Source of the DNA: Nitrospiraceae bacterium
GTDB taxonomy: Bacteria > Nitrospirota > Nitrospiria > Nitrospirales > Nitrospiraceae
Direction: 5' to 3'
NCBI GenBank assembly: GCA_035623075.1
Contig: DASPUC010000024.1
Location: forward strand, 308,984 to 372,983
Length of the DNA: 64,000 bases
A program made the position numbers and the translations under genes. This document shows, piece after piece, positions 27,045-35,937 of this stretch. The notes beneath the pieces were generated by a model. The model made no database searches and was not told the origin of the DNA. It saw only the letters and a program-made list of their open reading frames with translations. The first letter of the stretch is position 1. Every line of letters starts with the position of its first letter.

Positions 27045-27422
27045 GTGTCAGACATCTCAACGCTAGAGGCCATGGCGGAATTGTGGGAGCGCGTCGATTA
27101 TGTCGGCTTGTTTCTGGTCTTTGTGGGAGTCACCGTGGAATCGTTGGTGGAATTTACCAGCCTCATCAAATCCTCTTTCTGGAAACCCAGGGTCGGCAAG
27201 GCATCGGCCCTCGTGTTGATCATCGGGTTAACGCTGGAGCTTGTCGCATCATCTCGCCTTTCGACGGTGAACCGTCAGGTGATCGGAATTCTCTCAAAAC
27301 AAGCGACAGATGCCGAGAAACGTGCGGTGCATGCCGAGAGAGCCACAGAAGAAGAACGGGCTGCCCGCCTGAAGTTAGAAACGGAAGTGGAGTCCAAACA
27401 TCAGAGTGGACAGCCGCAATAG
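27045..27422 (+). CDS. Small membrane protein with C-terminal coiled coil
   Basis: 125 residues from GTG 27045 (AAGGGAAG upstream). Hydrophobic helices at about 20-36 and 53-70 are followed by a charged heptad-rich tail (about 78-118, rich in Ala/Glu/Arg). The coiled coil suggests oligomerisation or partner binding at the membrane. Function unknown; immediately followed by repeat copy 3 and the CNNM-type transporter gene. Confidence 0.6.
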   Translation: MSDISTLEAMAELWERVDYVGLFLVFVGVTVESLVEFTSLIKSSFWKPRVGKASALVLIIGLTLELVASSRLSTVNRQVIGILSKQATDAEKRAVHAERATEEERAARLKLETEVESKHQSGQPQ

Positions 27423-27435
27423 TCAGGAAGAGAAA

Positions 27436-27475
27436 ACGCTGTCACGGACCAATTCGGCCTGTGCGCGTGTGGCGG
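27436..27475 (+). repeat. Dispersed intergenic repeat, copy 3
   Basis: GTCACGGACCAATTCGGCCT followed by GTGCGCGTGTGGCGG aligns with the copies at 26135, 26901, 29417 and 30747, with a few substitutions. Confidence 0.55.
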
Positions 27476-27590
27476 GGGTCCCCGGTGGCTGTGCTCGGGG
27501 TCCGCTTCTATACAAGGACACGAGGCGCTTTATGTTATGCGCCTTGCTGGCTGGTAGCAGAGAGAGGGAGCCAGAGAAAGGGCAGAGAAG

Positions 27591-28664
27591 ATGAAAGAGA
27601 CAGGAATCATACTCGTGTGTTTGCTCTTCAACGCTCTCCTCGTTCTTACCGAAATGGCGTTTGTCGTGGTAAACAAACCGAGTCTCCGGCAATTGATGCG
27701 ACAGGGGCATAGCCGGGCAGGCGTGCTTCTTCGATTGAGGGAGACACCTGAACGAACGCTTTCCGTGATTCAGATCGGGCTCACGCTTGCGCTGGCACTG
27801 GCCGGCGTCGTGGGTGGCGTTGGAGCGGAAGAAGACCTCAGCCCGCTTCTCAGACAACGGTTGGAGGTCAGTGAGAATATGGCTGATGCGATTGCCATTG
27901 GCCTGGTGGTGGCGCCCTTGACCTATTTCACGATAGTGCTCGGCGAATTGTTGCCGAAAAGTCTGGCGCTCAGACATTCGATGAGCATCGCCTTGTTGAC
28001 AGCGCCGTGGTTGAGTCTGGTTGAGAAGGTTCTTGGTCCTGCTGTAACGGTGCTGGAATGGTCGACCAAGCAATTCCTGCGCCTTATCCGGTTTTTGTCG
28101 CGGCAACAAATCGGTGAGTCGAGAGACGGCGAGCCTGCGGAGACAACAGTGGAACTGGAGCTCCTGTCGACTCAGCATCGGCAGTATGTCATGAACCTGG
28201 TCGATCTTGAACGGAAACGAATCAGGGAGATTTATCTGCCCTGGGACAAAGTGACGGCGGTGGATGTTCAGAGTGTGGCTAGTGACGTCGAGACTGCGAT
28301 GATTTCTTCCGGGCACACGCGTCTTCCCGTCTTGAAGGAGGGCCAGGTCACAGGAATACTCAATACGAAGGAATTCGCCGCCTTGCGTGCGTCCGGCCGA
28401 GAGGACTGGGTGTCGTTCATCAGGCCCGTGGTCGAGCTGCAAGCCGACACGCCGCTGCTGACCGGCCTCCGGCGCCTTCAGGAACGTCGGGTTCACATGG
28501 GTGTGGTCTACTCAGGAACGGAGCGATTAGGCATCGTCACGTTGGAGGACATCCTGGAGGAGGTGGTCGGTGAAATCTACGATGAAGATGATGACGGGGC
28601 GATCCGACGCCTTTTGAGCTCCGGCCCGATGGTTCGAGCCGGGAGAGGCTCTAATCTGTCATGA
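27591..28664 (+). CDS. CNNM/DUF21 and CBS-domain membrane protein (CorC/HlyC-like)
   Basis: 357 residues. An N-terminal DUF21/CNNM membrane domain (about 1-185) has hydrophobic helices and the LRETPERTLSVIQIGLTLA and GELLPKSLALRHS family segments. A paired CBS domain (about 200-345) follows. The C-terminal CorC/HlyC domain found in longer members is absent. Such proteins are linked to magnesium or other divalent-cation efflux. The last lines (EDILEEVVGEIYDEDDDG) match the usual end of the CBS pair. Confidence 0.85.
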   Translation: MKETGIILVCLLFNALLVLTEMAFVVVNKPSLRQLMRQGHSRAGVLLRLRETPERTLSVIQIGLTLALALAGVVGGVGAEEDLSPLLRQRLEVSENMADAIAIGLVVAPLTYFTIVLGELLPKSLALRHSMSIALLTAPWLSLVEKVLGPAVTVLEWSTKQFLRLIRFLSRQQIGESRDGEPAETTVELELLSTQHRQYVMNLVDLERKRIREIYLPWDKVTAVDVQSVASDVETAMISSGHTRLPVLKEGQVTGILNTKEFAALRASGREDWVSFIRPVVELQADTPLLTGLRRLQERRVHMGVVYSGTERLGIVTLEDILEEVVGEIYDEDDDGAIRRLLSSGPMVRAGRGSNLS

Positions 28665-28751
28665 ACGCCGCGAATCATGAGGTTCCTCGCACCCGCGGCA
28701 GGATAATGTTCCAGGACCCATCTCACCTTGCCCGCCCGCGCTCGGGGACTC

Positions 28752-29390
28752 ATGCACATTGACCATTTGAAACGTGTGGTTCCGGATCTCACCAAGGCCA
28801 AACACCTTCTTGCGCTCTTGGGATGGTGCGCGGTGCTCTTCGGCTCGCTGTCCTGTGTCAAATCCCTCGATATGTCCGATGAAGGCGTCACACGGGCGAC
28901 GACGGAGTGGGGCGTGGTCATTGGGTCGGTACTTGTGCAACCGGAGAAGGGAGCATCGGACCATGACGTCCCAGGCCGCGAGGTCATGAAAGAGTATGAA
29001 TTCGACATCGTGCAGGTCCAACCGGGAGACCCCTATGGTGAAACTCCCTATGCTGAACGGTATCGGCTTGATGCGAAGAGCGGGCAAGAGCGGATTTTCA
29101 TCGCCCGCTTACGGACGGGCCAGTATCTCTTCAAGAGTTTTCAAGAAGCCCGGGTCAGGGGTATCGGAGGAGAGTTGAACTTGATCTTTGCCAGCATGGC
29201 GGGCGAAGTTCGGTATATCGGGCGCGTGGTCGTACACATTCCCCAGCGAGTCTCGGTGGGGAAAGGTTATCGCTTCATGGTCGAGAACGCACGGGAACCG
29301 ACTTTGGTGCAGGTGTCCGAGCAGCACGCCGATTTGACGAAGGATGCCGTGAACGTCCCCATGCGGGCAAGCGGCGATGCCGCTCCGTGA
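28752..29390 (+). CDS. Hypothetical lipoprotein
   Basis: 212 residues from ATG 28752. An N-terminal hydrophobic stretch ends in FGSLSC, a lipobox. The mature part is beta-rich with KSGQERIFIARLRTGQYLFK and a Val/Arg-rich strand pair near 150-185; I do not recognise the family. Likely a periplasm-facing membrane-tethered protein. It is 88 bases from the CBS gene on the same strand. Confidence 0.6.
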   Translation: MHIDHLKRVVPDLTKAKHLLALLGWCAVLFGSLSCVKSLDMSDEGVTRATTEWGVVIGSVLVQPEKGASDHDVPGREVMKEYEFDIVQVQPGDPYGETPYAERYRLDAKSGQERIFIARLRTGQYLFKSFQEARVRGIGGELNLIFASMAGEVRYIGRVVVHIPQRVSVGKGYRFMVENAREPTLVQVSEQHADLTKDAVNVPMRASGDAAP

Positions 29391-29416
29391 CCGACCCGTT
29401 CCGGACGGCGAGATAC

Positions 29417-29457
29417 GACAACGGTGTCAGAAACCAATTGGCCTCGTCCGCGCGGGA
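29417..29457 (+). repeat. Dispersed intergenic repeat, copy 4
   Basis: GTGTCAGAAACCAATTGGCC followed by TCGTCCGCGCG. This and the copy at 30747 are the cleanest representatives of the family. Confidence 0.6.
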
Positions 29458-29493
29458 TTTTATTCTGTGAGGCGATAGGTATCGGGAGAGGGG

Positions 29494-29688
29494 TTATGTT
29501 TTCCGCAAACGGATGATGCCTTCTCGGATTAGCCGCTCGATTTCATTCCCCACCAGCGCCTTTGCGACCTCAGCCGACGTCTTGCCGTGGATCCCCACCT
29601 TCGCGAGTTCCGCCAAGTAGGCAGCCACTTCCGCAGAAGGCCTGATTGAAATCGGTGCCGTCTGATGTTTGTTTGGCTTTCTAGCCAT
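29494..29688 (-). CDS. Small basic protein, possible ribbon-helix-helix regulator
   Basis: 64 residues, basic N-terminus (MARKPNKHQTAPISIRPSAEV) then two predicted helices (about 21-33 and 38-56). The pattern of a short strand (PISIRP) followed by two helices resembles Arc/MetJ-type DNA-binding proteins. It is divergent from the small gene at 29768. Moderate confidence that it is real. Confidence 0.5.
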   Translation of the reverse strand: MARKPNKHQTAPISIRPSAEVAAYLAELAKVGIHGKTSAEVAKALVGNEIERLIREGIIRLRKT

Positions 29689-29767
29689 GGCTGCAAGATA
29701 ACACGGATTGATTGCTTTTTAGAAGCTAATTAGCATTTAATTACATATATGCAACAGGAGGTCTCCC

Positions 29768-29992
29768 ATGATCTATGAAATCGTCGAGCCAACGGAGGCG
29801 AATGGCGACTGGCGAGTGGAAGCCATCGATTACGATGGTGATGGACGAAAAGATGTGTTGACCTTCTCGGGACCGACTGCGGAAGGAGATGCGAGGCAAT
29901 ACGCCCGACATAAGATCTTCGCACAGCTCAGAGAAGCGTTGCTCTCACCTATCCCCTGCAGCACGTCGCTGCACGAAGGTGTGCTGGCGTGA
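29768..29992 (+). CDS. Small conserved-looking protein, 74 aa
   Basis: Begins after an excellent ribosome site (CAGGAGGTC, 6 bases before ATG). Acidic N-terminal half (WRVEAIDYDGDGRKDVLTFSG) has an EF-like DxDGDGRKD loop, which could be calcium-binding or a plain beta turn. The second half is helical. Function unknown. Confidence 0.55.
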   Translation: MIYEIVEPTEANGDWRVEAIDYDGDGRKDVLTFSGPTAEGDARQYARHKIFAQLREALLSPIPCSTSLHEGVLA

Positions 29993-30430
29993 TCAGTTTC
30001 GGCGTCGGGAGGTCATGCTGAATATGCGCGCGCTTTCATTCTTTGACATGGCATGAAACGAATGGATCGCGATGCGACCGGTGTAACCTCCGAGCGGCGC
30101 GAGCATGTTCATTGGTTGGTCTCAACGACCACTCCGGATGAACAGGTCTCGCAAGCCATGCTAAGTCCTCCACGGGCAGCGAAGAATGATCATGCAGCAT
30201 GACCATGTGACGGTATCGTTCGGACTGTTTCCGTACGCTTCGCAAAGAAGAATTCCTTACTAACGGTTTTTGAGCCCCGCCGGCCGCAACAGCATCAATC
30301 CCCTCCTCCGCTGTTTGTGATTTCTGCTCGAACACCTCAGCATGGAGCAGTAGTCAGATTTGATATTGACCAATCGGCGAGCGGGAAATATCATCCCTCA
30401 ACGAATCGAACTGGATTCTAAGGAGGACTC
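29993..30430. other. Intergenic region, no gene recognised
   Basis: No supported gene. The leftward open frame 30036-30335 lacks a ribosome site and has a shadow-like composition. CTAAGGAGGACTC at 30419-30431 is the ribosome site of the next gene. Confidence 0.4.
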
Positions 30431-30730
30431 ATGTCTGAAACGCCTGATGTGTATGCTGACCAATTTCAAGTCAACCTCGGAGCCTTTGGGTGCACCGTGA
30501 ATTTTCAACTCTCCGGCGCGACCCCTGTCGCACCTGGGGCTCTCCCGCAAATCGAACGTGTTGCTACCATCCGTATGAGCCTTGAGCACCTCAAGGCGAT
30601 GGTGTTCATCATGCACCAACAAATCGCGGCTTATGAAGCTCAAGCCCATGTCACGATTGGTCTTCCCGTTGAGGTTCTTCGCGCGATGCAAATCCGACAG
30701 GAGGACTGGGAAGCCTTCTGGCGTCCATAG
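30431..30730 (+). CDS. DUF3467-like small protein
   Basis: 99 residues with an excellent ribosome site (AAGGAGG). YADQFQVNLGAFGCTVNFQL followed by RMSLEHLKAMVFIMHQQIAAYE fits the beta-then-helix pattern of DUF3467, a family of unknown function. The assignment is from memory of the pattern and is tentative. Confidence 0.6.
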   Translation: MSETPDVYADQFQVNLGAFGCTVNFQLSGATPVAPGALPQIERVATIRMSLEHLKAMVFIMHQQIAAYEAQAHVTIGLPVEVLRAMQIRQEDWEAFWRP

Positions 30731-30746
30731 TTCGATTCCAAGACGA

Positions 30747-30790
30747 GACAGTGTCAGGAACAGTTTCGCCTCGCCCACGTGCGGCGGCGT
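30747..30790 (+). repeat. Dispersed intergenic repeat, copy 5
   Basis: GTGTCAGGAACAGTTTCGCC followed by TCGCCCACGTGCGGCGGCG; aligns with the copies at 26135, 26901, 27436 and 29417. Confidence 0.6.
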
Positions 30791-30892
30791 TTCTGATTCG
30801 CTCACGAGTCGGATTCCTCCCGTTGACTAAGTGAACCTCTCACAGTAGCCTGTTTTTTTGAGCCGGTTCTCGGCGCATGCGGTGCTAACCAT

Positions 30893-32197
30893 ATGGATCT
30901 CTCCGGACCATCTCACTATGCGGGTTTGCCGGCAGTGAGTGAGAACAAAACCGTGCAGGGGCGAGAGTTGGTGGACGAGCTCTACCGCTCCGAGTCGCGC
31001 CAGGTGCTCGCCACCCTGATCCGTCTACTCGGCGACTTCGACGCCGCCGAGGAGGCGCTACACGATGCGTTTGCCGTGGCAGTCGAGCAATGGGCGCGCG
31101 ATGGTGCCCCGGCGAATCCGCGCGCGTGGCTTGTGTCCACCGGTCGCTTCAAGGCCATCGATGGCATGCGTCGGCGTGCCCGGTATGATGCCTCGCTGAC
31201 AGAACTCACCAGGCAGCTGGAAGCCACCACAAATGACGCCGACGCACAAACCGACGAGAGCGTCGAAGACGATCGGCTGCGACTGATCTTCACCTGTTGC
31301 CATCCCGCTCTGCCGTCCGAGGCGCAAGTGGCGATGACCCTCCGGGAGGTTTGCGGGCTCACGACCGAGGAAATCGCGCGCGCCTTTCTCACGAAGCCGG
31401 CCACGATCGCTCAGCGGATCGTACGTGCCAAGGCCAAGATCCGGGATGCGCGGATTCCCTATGAAGTTCCATCAGAGCAAGAACTGCCGGACCGGTTGGA
31501 GGCGGTGCTCCGGGTCGTCTATCTCGTGTTCAACGAGGGATACTCTGCCTCATCCGGTGGCTCGGTCACGCGTCACGATCTCTCAAGCGAAGCAATCCGT
31601 TTAGGACGGTTACTGATCGCGCTGCTGCCGGAGCCTGAGGCGATCGGACTTCTGGCGCTGATGATGCTGCACGACTCGCGGCGTACGGCGCGCACGTCGT
31701 CGACGGGCGACTTGATTCTCCTGGAGGATCAGGATCGCGCTCTCTGGAATCGGGATCAGATTACCGAGGGAGTGTCGCTGGTGGAACAGGCGTTGTCGTC
31801 GAGGTCGGTGGGACCGTACGCCATCCAAGCGGCGATCGGAGCCGTGCACGCGCAAGCGCCCAGCGCCGCGGCCACGGATTGGGCTCAGATCGTGGCGCTC
31901 TACGACCTGCTGATGCGGGCCGAGCCCTCACCCGTAATCGAGCTGAATCGTGCGGTGGCCGTGGCGATGCGTGACGGTCCCTCGGCCGGTCTGGCCTTGA
32001 TCGATGCTCTTCTTGCGCGAGGCGAATTGGTGAAGTATCACCTCACTCATTCGGCGCGGGCCGATCTCTGCCGGCGACTGGGGAGAACGGAGGATGCCCG
32101 TGTGCCCTATAAACGGGCCTTGAGTCTCACGCAGCAAGAGCCGGAGCAGCGGTTTCTTAAGCGACGGTTGAGTGAACTGCATGACAAGGCTGGTTGA
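30893..32197 (+). CDS. ECF sigma factor with DUF6596 C-terminal extension (ECF42-like)
   Basis: 434 residues. Sigma region 2 (about 25-95, DELYRSESRQVLATLIRLLGDFDAAEEALHDAF) and region 4 (about 120-185, VAMTLREVCGLTTEEIARAFLTKPATIAQR) are followed by a long C-terminal helical, TPR-like extension (about 200-430, VVYLVFNEGYSAS). There is no anti-sigma gene beside it; in this group the extension itself is thought to control activity. The genes downstream encode DGPF/YCII proteins, the standard partners of this sigma-factor group. GTG 30938 is a possible later start. Confidence 0.9.
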   Translation: MDLSGPSHYAGLPAVSENKTVQGRELVDELYRSESRQVLATLIRLLGDFDAAEEALHDAFAVAVEQWARDGAPANPRAWLVSTGRFKAIDGMRRRARYDASLTELTRQLEATTNDADAQTDESVEDDRLRLIFTCCHPALPSEAQVAMTLREVCGLTTEEIARAFLTKPATIAQRIVRAKAKIRDARIPYEVPSEQELPDRLEAVLRVVYLVFNEGYSASSGGSVTRHDLSSEAIRLGRLLIALLPEPEAIGLLALMMLHDSRRTARTSSTGDLILLEDQDRALWNRDQITEGVSLVEQALSSRSVGPYAIQAAIGAVHAQAPSAAATDWAQIVALYDLLMRAEPSPVIELNRAVAVAMRDGPSAGLALIDALLARGELVKYHLTHSARADLCRRLGRTEDARVPYKRALSLTQQEPEQRFLKRRLSELHDKAG

Positions 32198-32322
32198 CGA
32201 CCTGGCCTCCCCTCTCATAAGTGATTGAATCCGCGAGATTCGATCGCTCGTGTCGATTTTGGTCTTCCCGGACGACTATCTGACAAGAACAGCATTTCAC
32301 ATTCACATCGGAGGTCGGAACC

Positions 32323-32682
32323 ATGAAATATCTGCTCTTCTGCTGCCACGATGAGAAGAAGTTTGACTCCATGTCCAAGAGCGAGTGCGAGACCCCTATG
32401 GATGAGACCTCGGCCTACTGCGAAGCGCATGAGAAGGGCGGCCACCTCATTCTGGCGGAGCCTCTGGAATCAGTTCAGACGGCCATGACCGTGCGCGTCC
32501 GTGGCGGCGACTTGTCTGTCACGGATGGTCCCTTTGCCGAGACGAAGGAACAGATCGGAGGATTTTTTCTCATCAACGCACAAGACCTGAACGAGGCAAT
32601 TCAAGTGGCCTCGAAGTTTCCGTCAGCGCGGCTCGGGAGCCTGGAGGTGCGGCCTGTCAGGGAATTCAAGGCCAGTCGCTGA
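32323..32682 (+). CDS. YCII/DGPF-domain protein 1
   Basis: 119 residues behind CGGAGGTCGG. Single ferredoxin-like YCII domain with the hallmark TDGPFAETKEQIGGF (about 67-81). DGPF proteins accompany ECF42-like sigma factors; their biochemical role is not known. First of four paralogues in this cluster (others at 32799, 35436 and 35938). Confidence 0.9.
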   Translation: MKYLLFCCHDEKKFDSMSKSECETPMDETSAYCEAHEKGGHLILAEPLESVQTAMTVRVRGGDLSVTDGPFAETKEQIGGFFLINAQDLNEAIQVASKFPSARLGSLEVRPVREFKASR

Positions 32683-32798
32683 GTGTCAACCGTTGCATAG
32701 GCATTCGGCGACATGCACTATGATACGGAAGTCTTAATGAAGTCTGGATCGTGATCGGTCGCGATGGAACGACAGGACGCACTGAACGAGAGGCCCAT

Positions 32799-33155
32799 AT
32801 GAAATACATGTTGCTGATCTACTTTGAGGAACAAGCAGGGTTGAGCGAGAGCGAGCGGCAGGATTGCTACAAAGAGTCCACAGAGCTGGCGCATCAACTT
32901 CACTCGAAGGGCCAATACCTGTCTGCCAATCCATTGTATCCGACGTCAATGGCGACCAGCGTCAGGGTGCGCGACGGCAAGCGGCTCGTGACCGACGGTC
33001 CGTTCGCGGAGACGCGTGAGCAACTGGGCGGCTACTTTCTCATCGAAGCCGAGAATCTTGACGAGGCTCTCGCCGTTGCGGCGAAGATTCCCATGGCGCG
33101 CAAAGGCACGGTCGAAGTACGGCCGGTGATCGAGATACCGGGATTGCCGGGCTGA
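32799..33155 (+). CDS. YCII/DGPF-domain protein 2
   Basis: 118 residues from ATG 32799, chosen because the family starts MKYMLLIYFEE and GAGAGG precedes it. Carries TDGPFAETREQLGGYFLIEA. Closest in pattern to paralogue 1 upstream. Probably a target or accessory of the ECF sigma factor. Confidence 0.9.
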   Translation: MKYMLLIYFEEQAGLSESERQDCYKESTELAHQLHSKGQYLSANPLYPTSMATSVRVRDGKRLVTDGPFAETREQLGGYFLIEAENLDEALAVAAKIPMARKGTVEVRPVIEIPGLPG

Positions 33156-33215
33156 CGGAAGAGCGTATAGCTGATGGCTGATGGCACGAACAATGGCAAT
33201 ACGAAGGAGCACAAC

Positions 33216-33710
33216 GTGACGCAGAAAATCACGCCCTGTTTGTGGTTCGACGACCAGGCCGAAGAGGCGGTGAAGTTTTATACGTCGATCTTTAAGCATT
33301 CCAAGGTCGGACGCATTGCCCGTTACGGAGAAGCGGGAGCGGAGGTTTCCGGGAGGCCCAAGGGATCGGTCATGACTATGACGTTCGAGATCGCGGGGCA
33401 GGAATTTATGGCACTGAACGGCGGTCCCCACTTCAAATTCAGCGAAGCGATCTCGTTCATCGCGAACTGCGAGAAGCAACACGAAATCGATCGGCTCTGG
33501 GAGACGCTTTCTGAGGGAGGAGAACAAGGGGTATGCGGCTGGCTGAAAGACAAGTATGGTCTGTCCTGGCAGATCGTTCCGACGCTGTTAGGGACGATGC
33601 TGCAGGACAAAGATTCGGACAAAACGAATCGTGTGATGCAAGCCATCCTTCAGATGAAGAAGCTCGACATCAAACGGTTAGAGGAAGCCTATGAAAGGAG
33701 TGAGGTATGA
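33216..33710 (+). CDS. PhnB-like VOC/glyoxalase-fold protein
   Basis: 164 residues from GTG 33216, 6 bases after AAGGAG. An upstream ATG at 33174 lies inside a dispersed repeat and is rejected. The domain [40 protein letters not shown] and [15 protein letters not shown] match the PhnB/3-demethylubiquinone methyltransferase-like VOC family, often in DGPF clusters. Its stop overlaps the next start by ATGA. Confidence 0.88.
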   Translation: MTQKITPCLWFDDQAEEAVKFYTSIFKHSKVGRIARYGEAGAEVSGRPKGSVMTMTFEIAGQEFMALNGGPHFKFSEAISFIANCEKQHEIDRLWETLSEGGEQGVCGWLKDKYGLSWQIVPTLLGTMLQDKDSDKTNRVMQAILQMKKLDIKRLEEAYERSEV

Positions 33711-34891
33711 GCAAGGTACGGGTGCTGGTCGGCACGAAGAAGGGCGCCTTCATTTTGACATCGGACGGAAAGCGTAAACAGTGGGACGTCAACGGTCCGT
33801 TGTTCGGCGGCTGGGAAATGTATCACCTCAAGGGATCACCGGCTGATCCGAATCGGTTGTATGCGTCGCAGACCAGCAGCTGGTTCGGGCAGATCATTCA
33901 ACGCTCGGATGACGGGGGCAAGACCTGGCATCAACCGGGCACGCCTCCCGGTGAACCGACCACAACTGCGGACGGCATGCCGAAAGGCGAGAGCAACAAG
34001 TTCGTGTACGATACGTCGTCCGAATCCGGCAAACCGCTCACGACGCACCAGTGGTACGACGGCACGCAGCATCCGTGGGAGTTCAAGCGGGTTTGGCATC
34101 TCGAACCATCGCTGACCGATCCGGACACGGTCTATGCGGGTGTGGAAGACGCGGCCTTGTTCCGATCGACCGACGGCGGGCAAACGTGGCATGAGCTTGC
34201 CGGGCTCCGCAGCGCAAAAGGCCACCTTTGGCAACCGGGCGCCGGCGGGATGTGTCTCCACACGATCATGCAGGACCGAAGCAATCCACGGCGCCTCTAT
34301 ATCGCCATCTCGGCCGCGGGTGTGTTCCGGACCGACGACGGAGGCAAGTCATGGCGGGCGATCAATCGCGGGCTCAAGTCTCAGTACGAACTTCCTGACC
34401 CTGATGCAGAAGTGGGTCACTGTGTGCACCGCATCGCGATGCATCCGGCCAGGCCGAATGTGCTCTTCATGCAGAAACATTGGGACGTCATGCGGAGCGA
34501 CGATGCCGGCGAGTCGTGGCACGAGGTCAGTGGGAATCTGCCGACCGATTTCGGGTTTCCAATCGATGTGCACGCACACGAGCCGAACACGATCTACGTG
34601 GTCCCGATCAAGAGCGATTCGGAACACTATGTGCCGGACGGAAAGCTGCGTGTGTACCGCAGCCGCACCGGGGGCAACGAGTGGGAAGCACTCACGAAGG
34701 GTCTGCCGCAGCAAGATTGCTACGTCAATGTGTTACGCGACTCGATGGCCGTCGACTCGCTCGATTCCTGCGGGATTTATTTCGGGACCACCGGCGGGCA
34801 GGTGTATGGGTCGGCGGACGCGGGCGATAGTTGGAATCCTCTCGTCCGGGACTTGCCGGCGGTTTATTCGGTGGAAGTGCAAACACTGTAG
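33707..34891 (+). CDS. BNR/WD40-like repeat protein (exo-alpha-sialidase-like fold)
   Basis: 394 residues of beta-propeller type. Repeated Asp-box motifs [32 protein letters not shown] and SADAGDSW at roughly 60-residue spacing mark five or more blades. There is no signal peptide, so it is probably cytoplasmic. Despite the family name, sialidase catalytic residues are not evident. A MoaD/ThiS-like gene follows, a pairing I recall as recurrent in other genomes. Confidence 0.85.
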   Translation: MSKVRVLVGTKKGAFILTSDGKRKQWDVNGPLFGGWEMYHLKGSPADPNRLYASQTSSWFGQIIQRSDDGGKTWHQPGTPPGEPTTTADGMPKGESNKFVYDTSSESGKPLTTHQWYDGTQHPWEFKRVWHLEPSLTDPDTVYAGVEDAALFRSTDGGQTWHELAGLRSAKGHLWQPGAGGMCLHTIMQDRSNPRRLYIAISAAGVFRTDDGGKSWRAINRGLKSQYELPDPDAEVGHCVHRIAMHPARPNVLFMQKHWDVMRSDDAGESWHEVSGNLPTDFGFPIDVHAHEPNTIYVVPIKSDSEHYVPDGKLRVYRSRTGGNEWEALTKGLPQQDCYVNVLRDSMAVDSLDSCGIYFGTTGGQVYGSADAGDSWNPLVRDLPAVYSVEVQTL

Positions 34892-34895
34892 CGGA

Positions 34896-35082
34896 TAAGA
34901 GCGTATGGCTTATAGCCAATAGCGTATTGCACAAGCAGATGCGTGAAAGAGCTTATCGCTTATGGCGTATAGAACGAGCACGGAGCGCGCTGCTCTTCTC
35001 GTACTGCCAGTGCCATAAACTATACGCCATATGCTCTTCAATCTTCTTGGCTTGTGCCATAAGCTATACGCCATTAGCTCCG
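34896..35082. repeat. Long imperfect palindrome of AGCTTATAGCG-type repeats
   Basis: Outer arms: GCGTATGGCTTATAGCC (34901-34917) and GCCATAAGCTATACGCC (35056-35072). Inner arms: TATGGCGTATAG (34961-34972) and CTATACGCCATA (35020-35031). The region is full of variants of the same unit and contains no supported gene. The same unit occurs at 18065, 33161 and 45957. Confidence 0.65.
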
Positions 35083-35093
35083 ACGGATGAAAA

Positions 35094-35390
35094 ATGATTC
35101 GAGTCGTGCTTCCGGCACATTTGCGAACCCTCGCGCGCGTTGACGGCGAGGTGCAGTTGGACGTCGCCGGTCCTGTCACGCAGCGGACGGTACTCGATGC
35201 CCTCGAAGCCCGCTATCCGATGTTGCGGGGAACGATCCGGGATCACAGCGCGCTCACGCGCCGACCGTTCGTGAGATTTTTTGCCTGCGAGCAGGATCTC
35301 TCGCACGAGTCGCCCGACGCTTCCCTCCCCGATGCTGTGGCGAGCGGAGTCGAGCCATTTCTGATTGTGGGCGCCATGGCCGGCGGATGA
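35094..35390 (+). CDS. MoaD/ThiS-like ubiquitin-fold protein ending in Gly-Gly
   Basis: 98 residues. The beta-grasp pattern [22 protein letters not shown]...[13 protein letters not shown] and the C-terminal VGAMAGG (terminal Gly-Gly) fit a MoaD/ThiS sulfur-carrier or ubiquitin-like protein. No MoeB/ThiF-type activating enzyme or MoaE is in the window. It lies between the propeller gene and the third DGPF gene. Confidence 0.8.
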   Translation: MIRVVLPAHLRTLARVDGEVQLDVAGPVTQRTVLDALEARYPMLRGTIRDHSALTRRPFVRFFACEQDLSHESPDASLPDAVASGVEPFLIVGAMAGG

Positions 35391-35435
35391 CCGGCTGTTG
35401 ACTAACATTAGTACGACACATGATTGGAGAGACGT

Positions 35436-35846
35436 ATGCAATTCATGGTCATCGTGAAATCAAATCAGCCATGTGAAGACGGCATGACACCGGATGATAG
35501 CTTCATGGCCGAGATGGCCAAATATAACGACGACCTCGCGAAAGCGGGCGTGCTGCTCGATCTGCAACGGCTCGAGCCGGATTCGAAGGGCGCACGTGTG
35601 CGATTTTCGGGAGGCAAGTCGACGGTGATTGATGGCCCATTTGCCGAGACGAAGGAACTCGTGGGCGGTTACTGGCTCTGGAATGTGCAGTCGAAGCGTG
35701 AAGCCATCGAGTGGGTCAAGCGCTGTCCCATCCCAAAGCTCAAGGGAGAAGTGGAAATCGAAATTCGTGAGGTGCTCGAGGACGACCCCATGGTCGCTGC
35801 GATCCCGCAGTTGCGCGAGCGCCGTCGTGCCGCCGTGCGAAAATGA
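35436..35846 (+). CDS. YCII/DGPF-domain protein 3
   Basis: 136 residues from ATG 35436 (GGAGAG upstream). IDGPFAETKELVGGYWLWNVQSKREAIEW is the DGPF core. It belongs to the longer subtype with a C-terminal EIEIREVLEDDP extension, shared with paralogue 4. Confidence 0.9.
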   Translation: MQFMVIVKSNQPCEDGMTPDDSFMAEMAKYNDDLAKAGVLLDLQRLEPDSKGARVRFSGGKSTVIDGPFAETKELVGGYWLWNVQSKREAIEWVKRCPIPKLKGEVEIEIREVLEDDPMVAAIPQLRERRRAAVRK

Positions 35847-35937
35847 GTCAAACGACCATGTGCTGTTCTTCATGTGACGATCGAGAAATGCTGAACGCTG
35901 AGGGCTGAAGGCTTCGCGGCTCATAAGGGAGGTTCGC

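Noticed and set aside
30036..30335. Leftward open frame of 99 codons
   Set aside because: No ribosome site, no family resemblance; composition like an antisense frame.
33174..33215. Upstream ATG start for the VOC protein
   Set aside because: Lies in a dispersed repeat; GTG 33216 has the ribosome site and family N-terminus.
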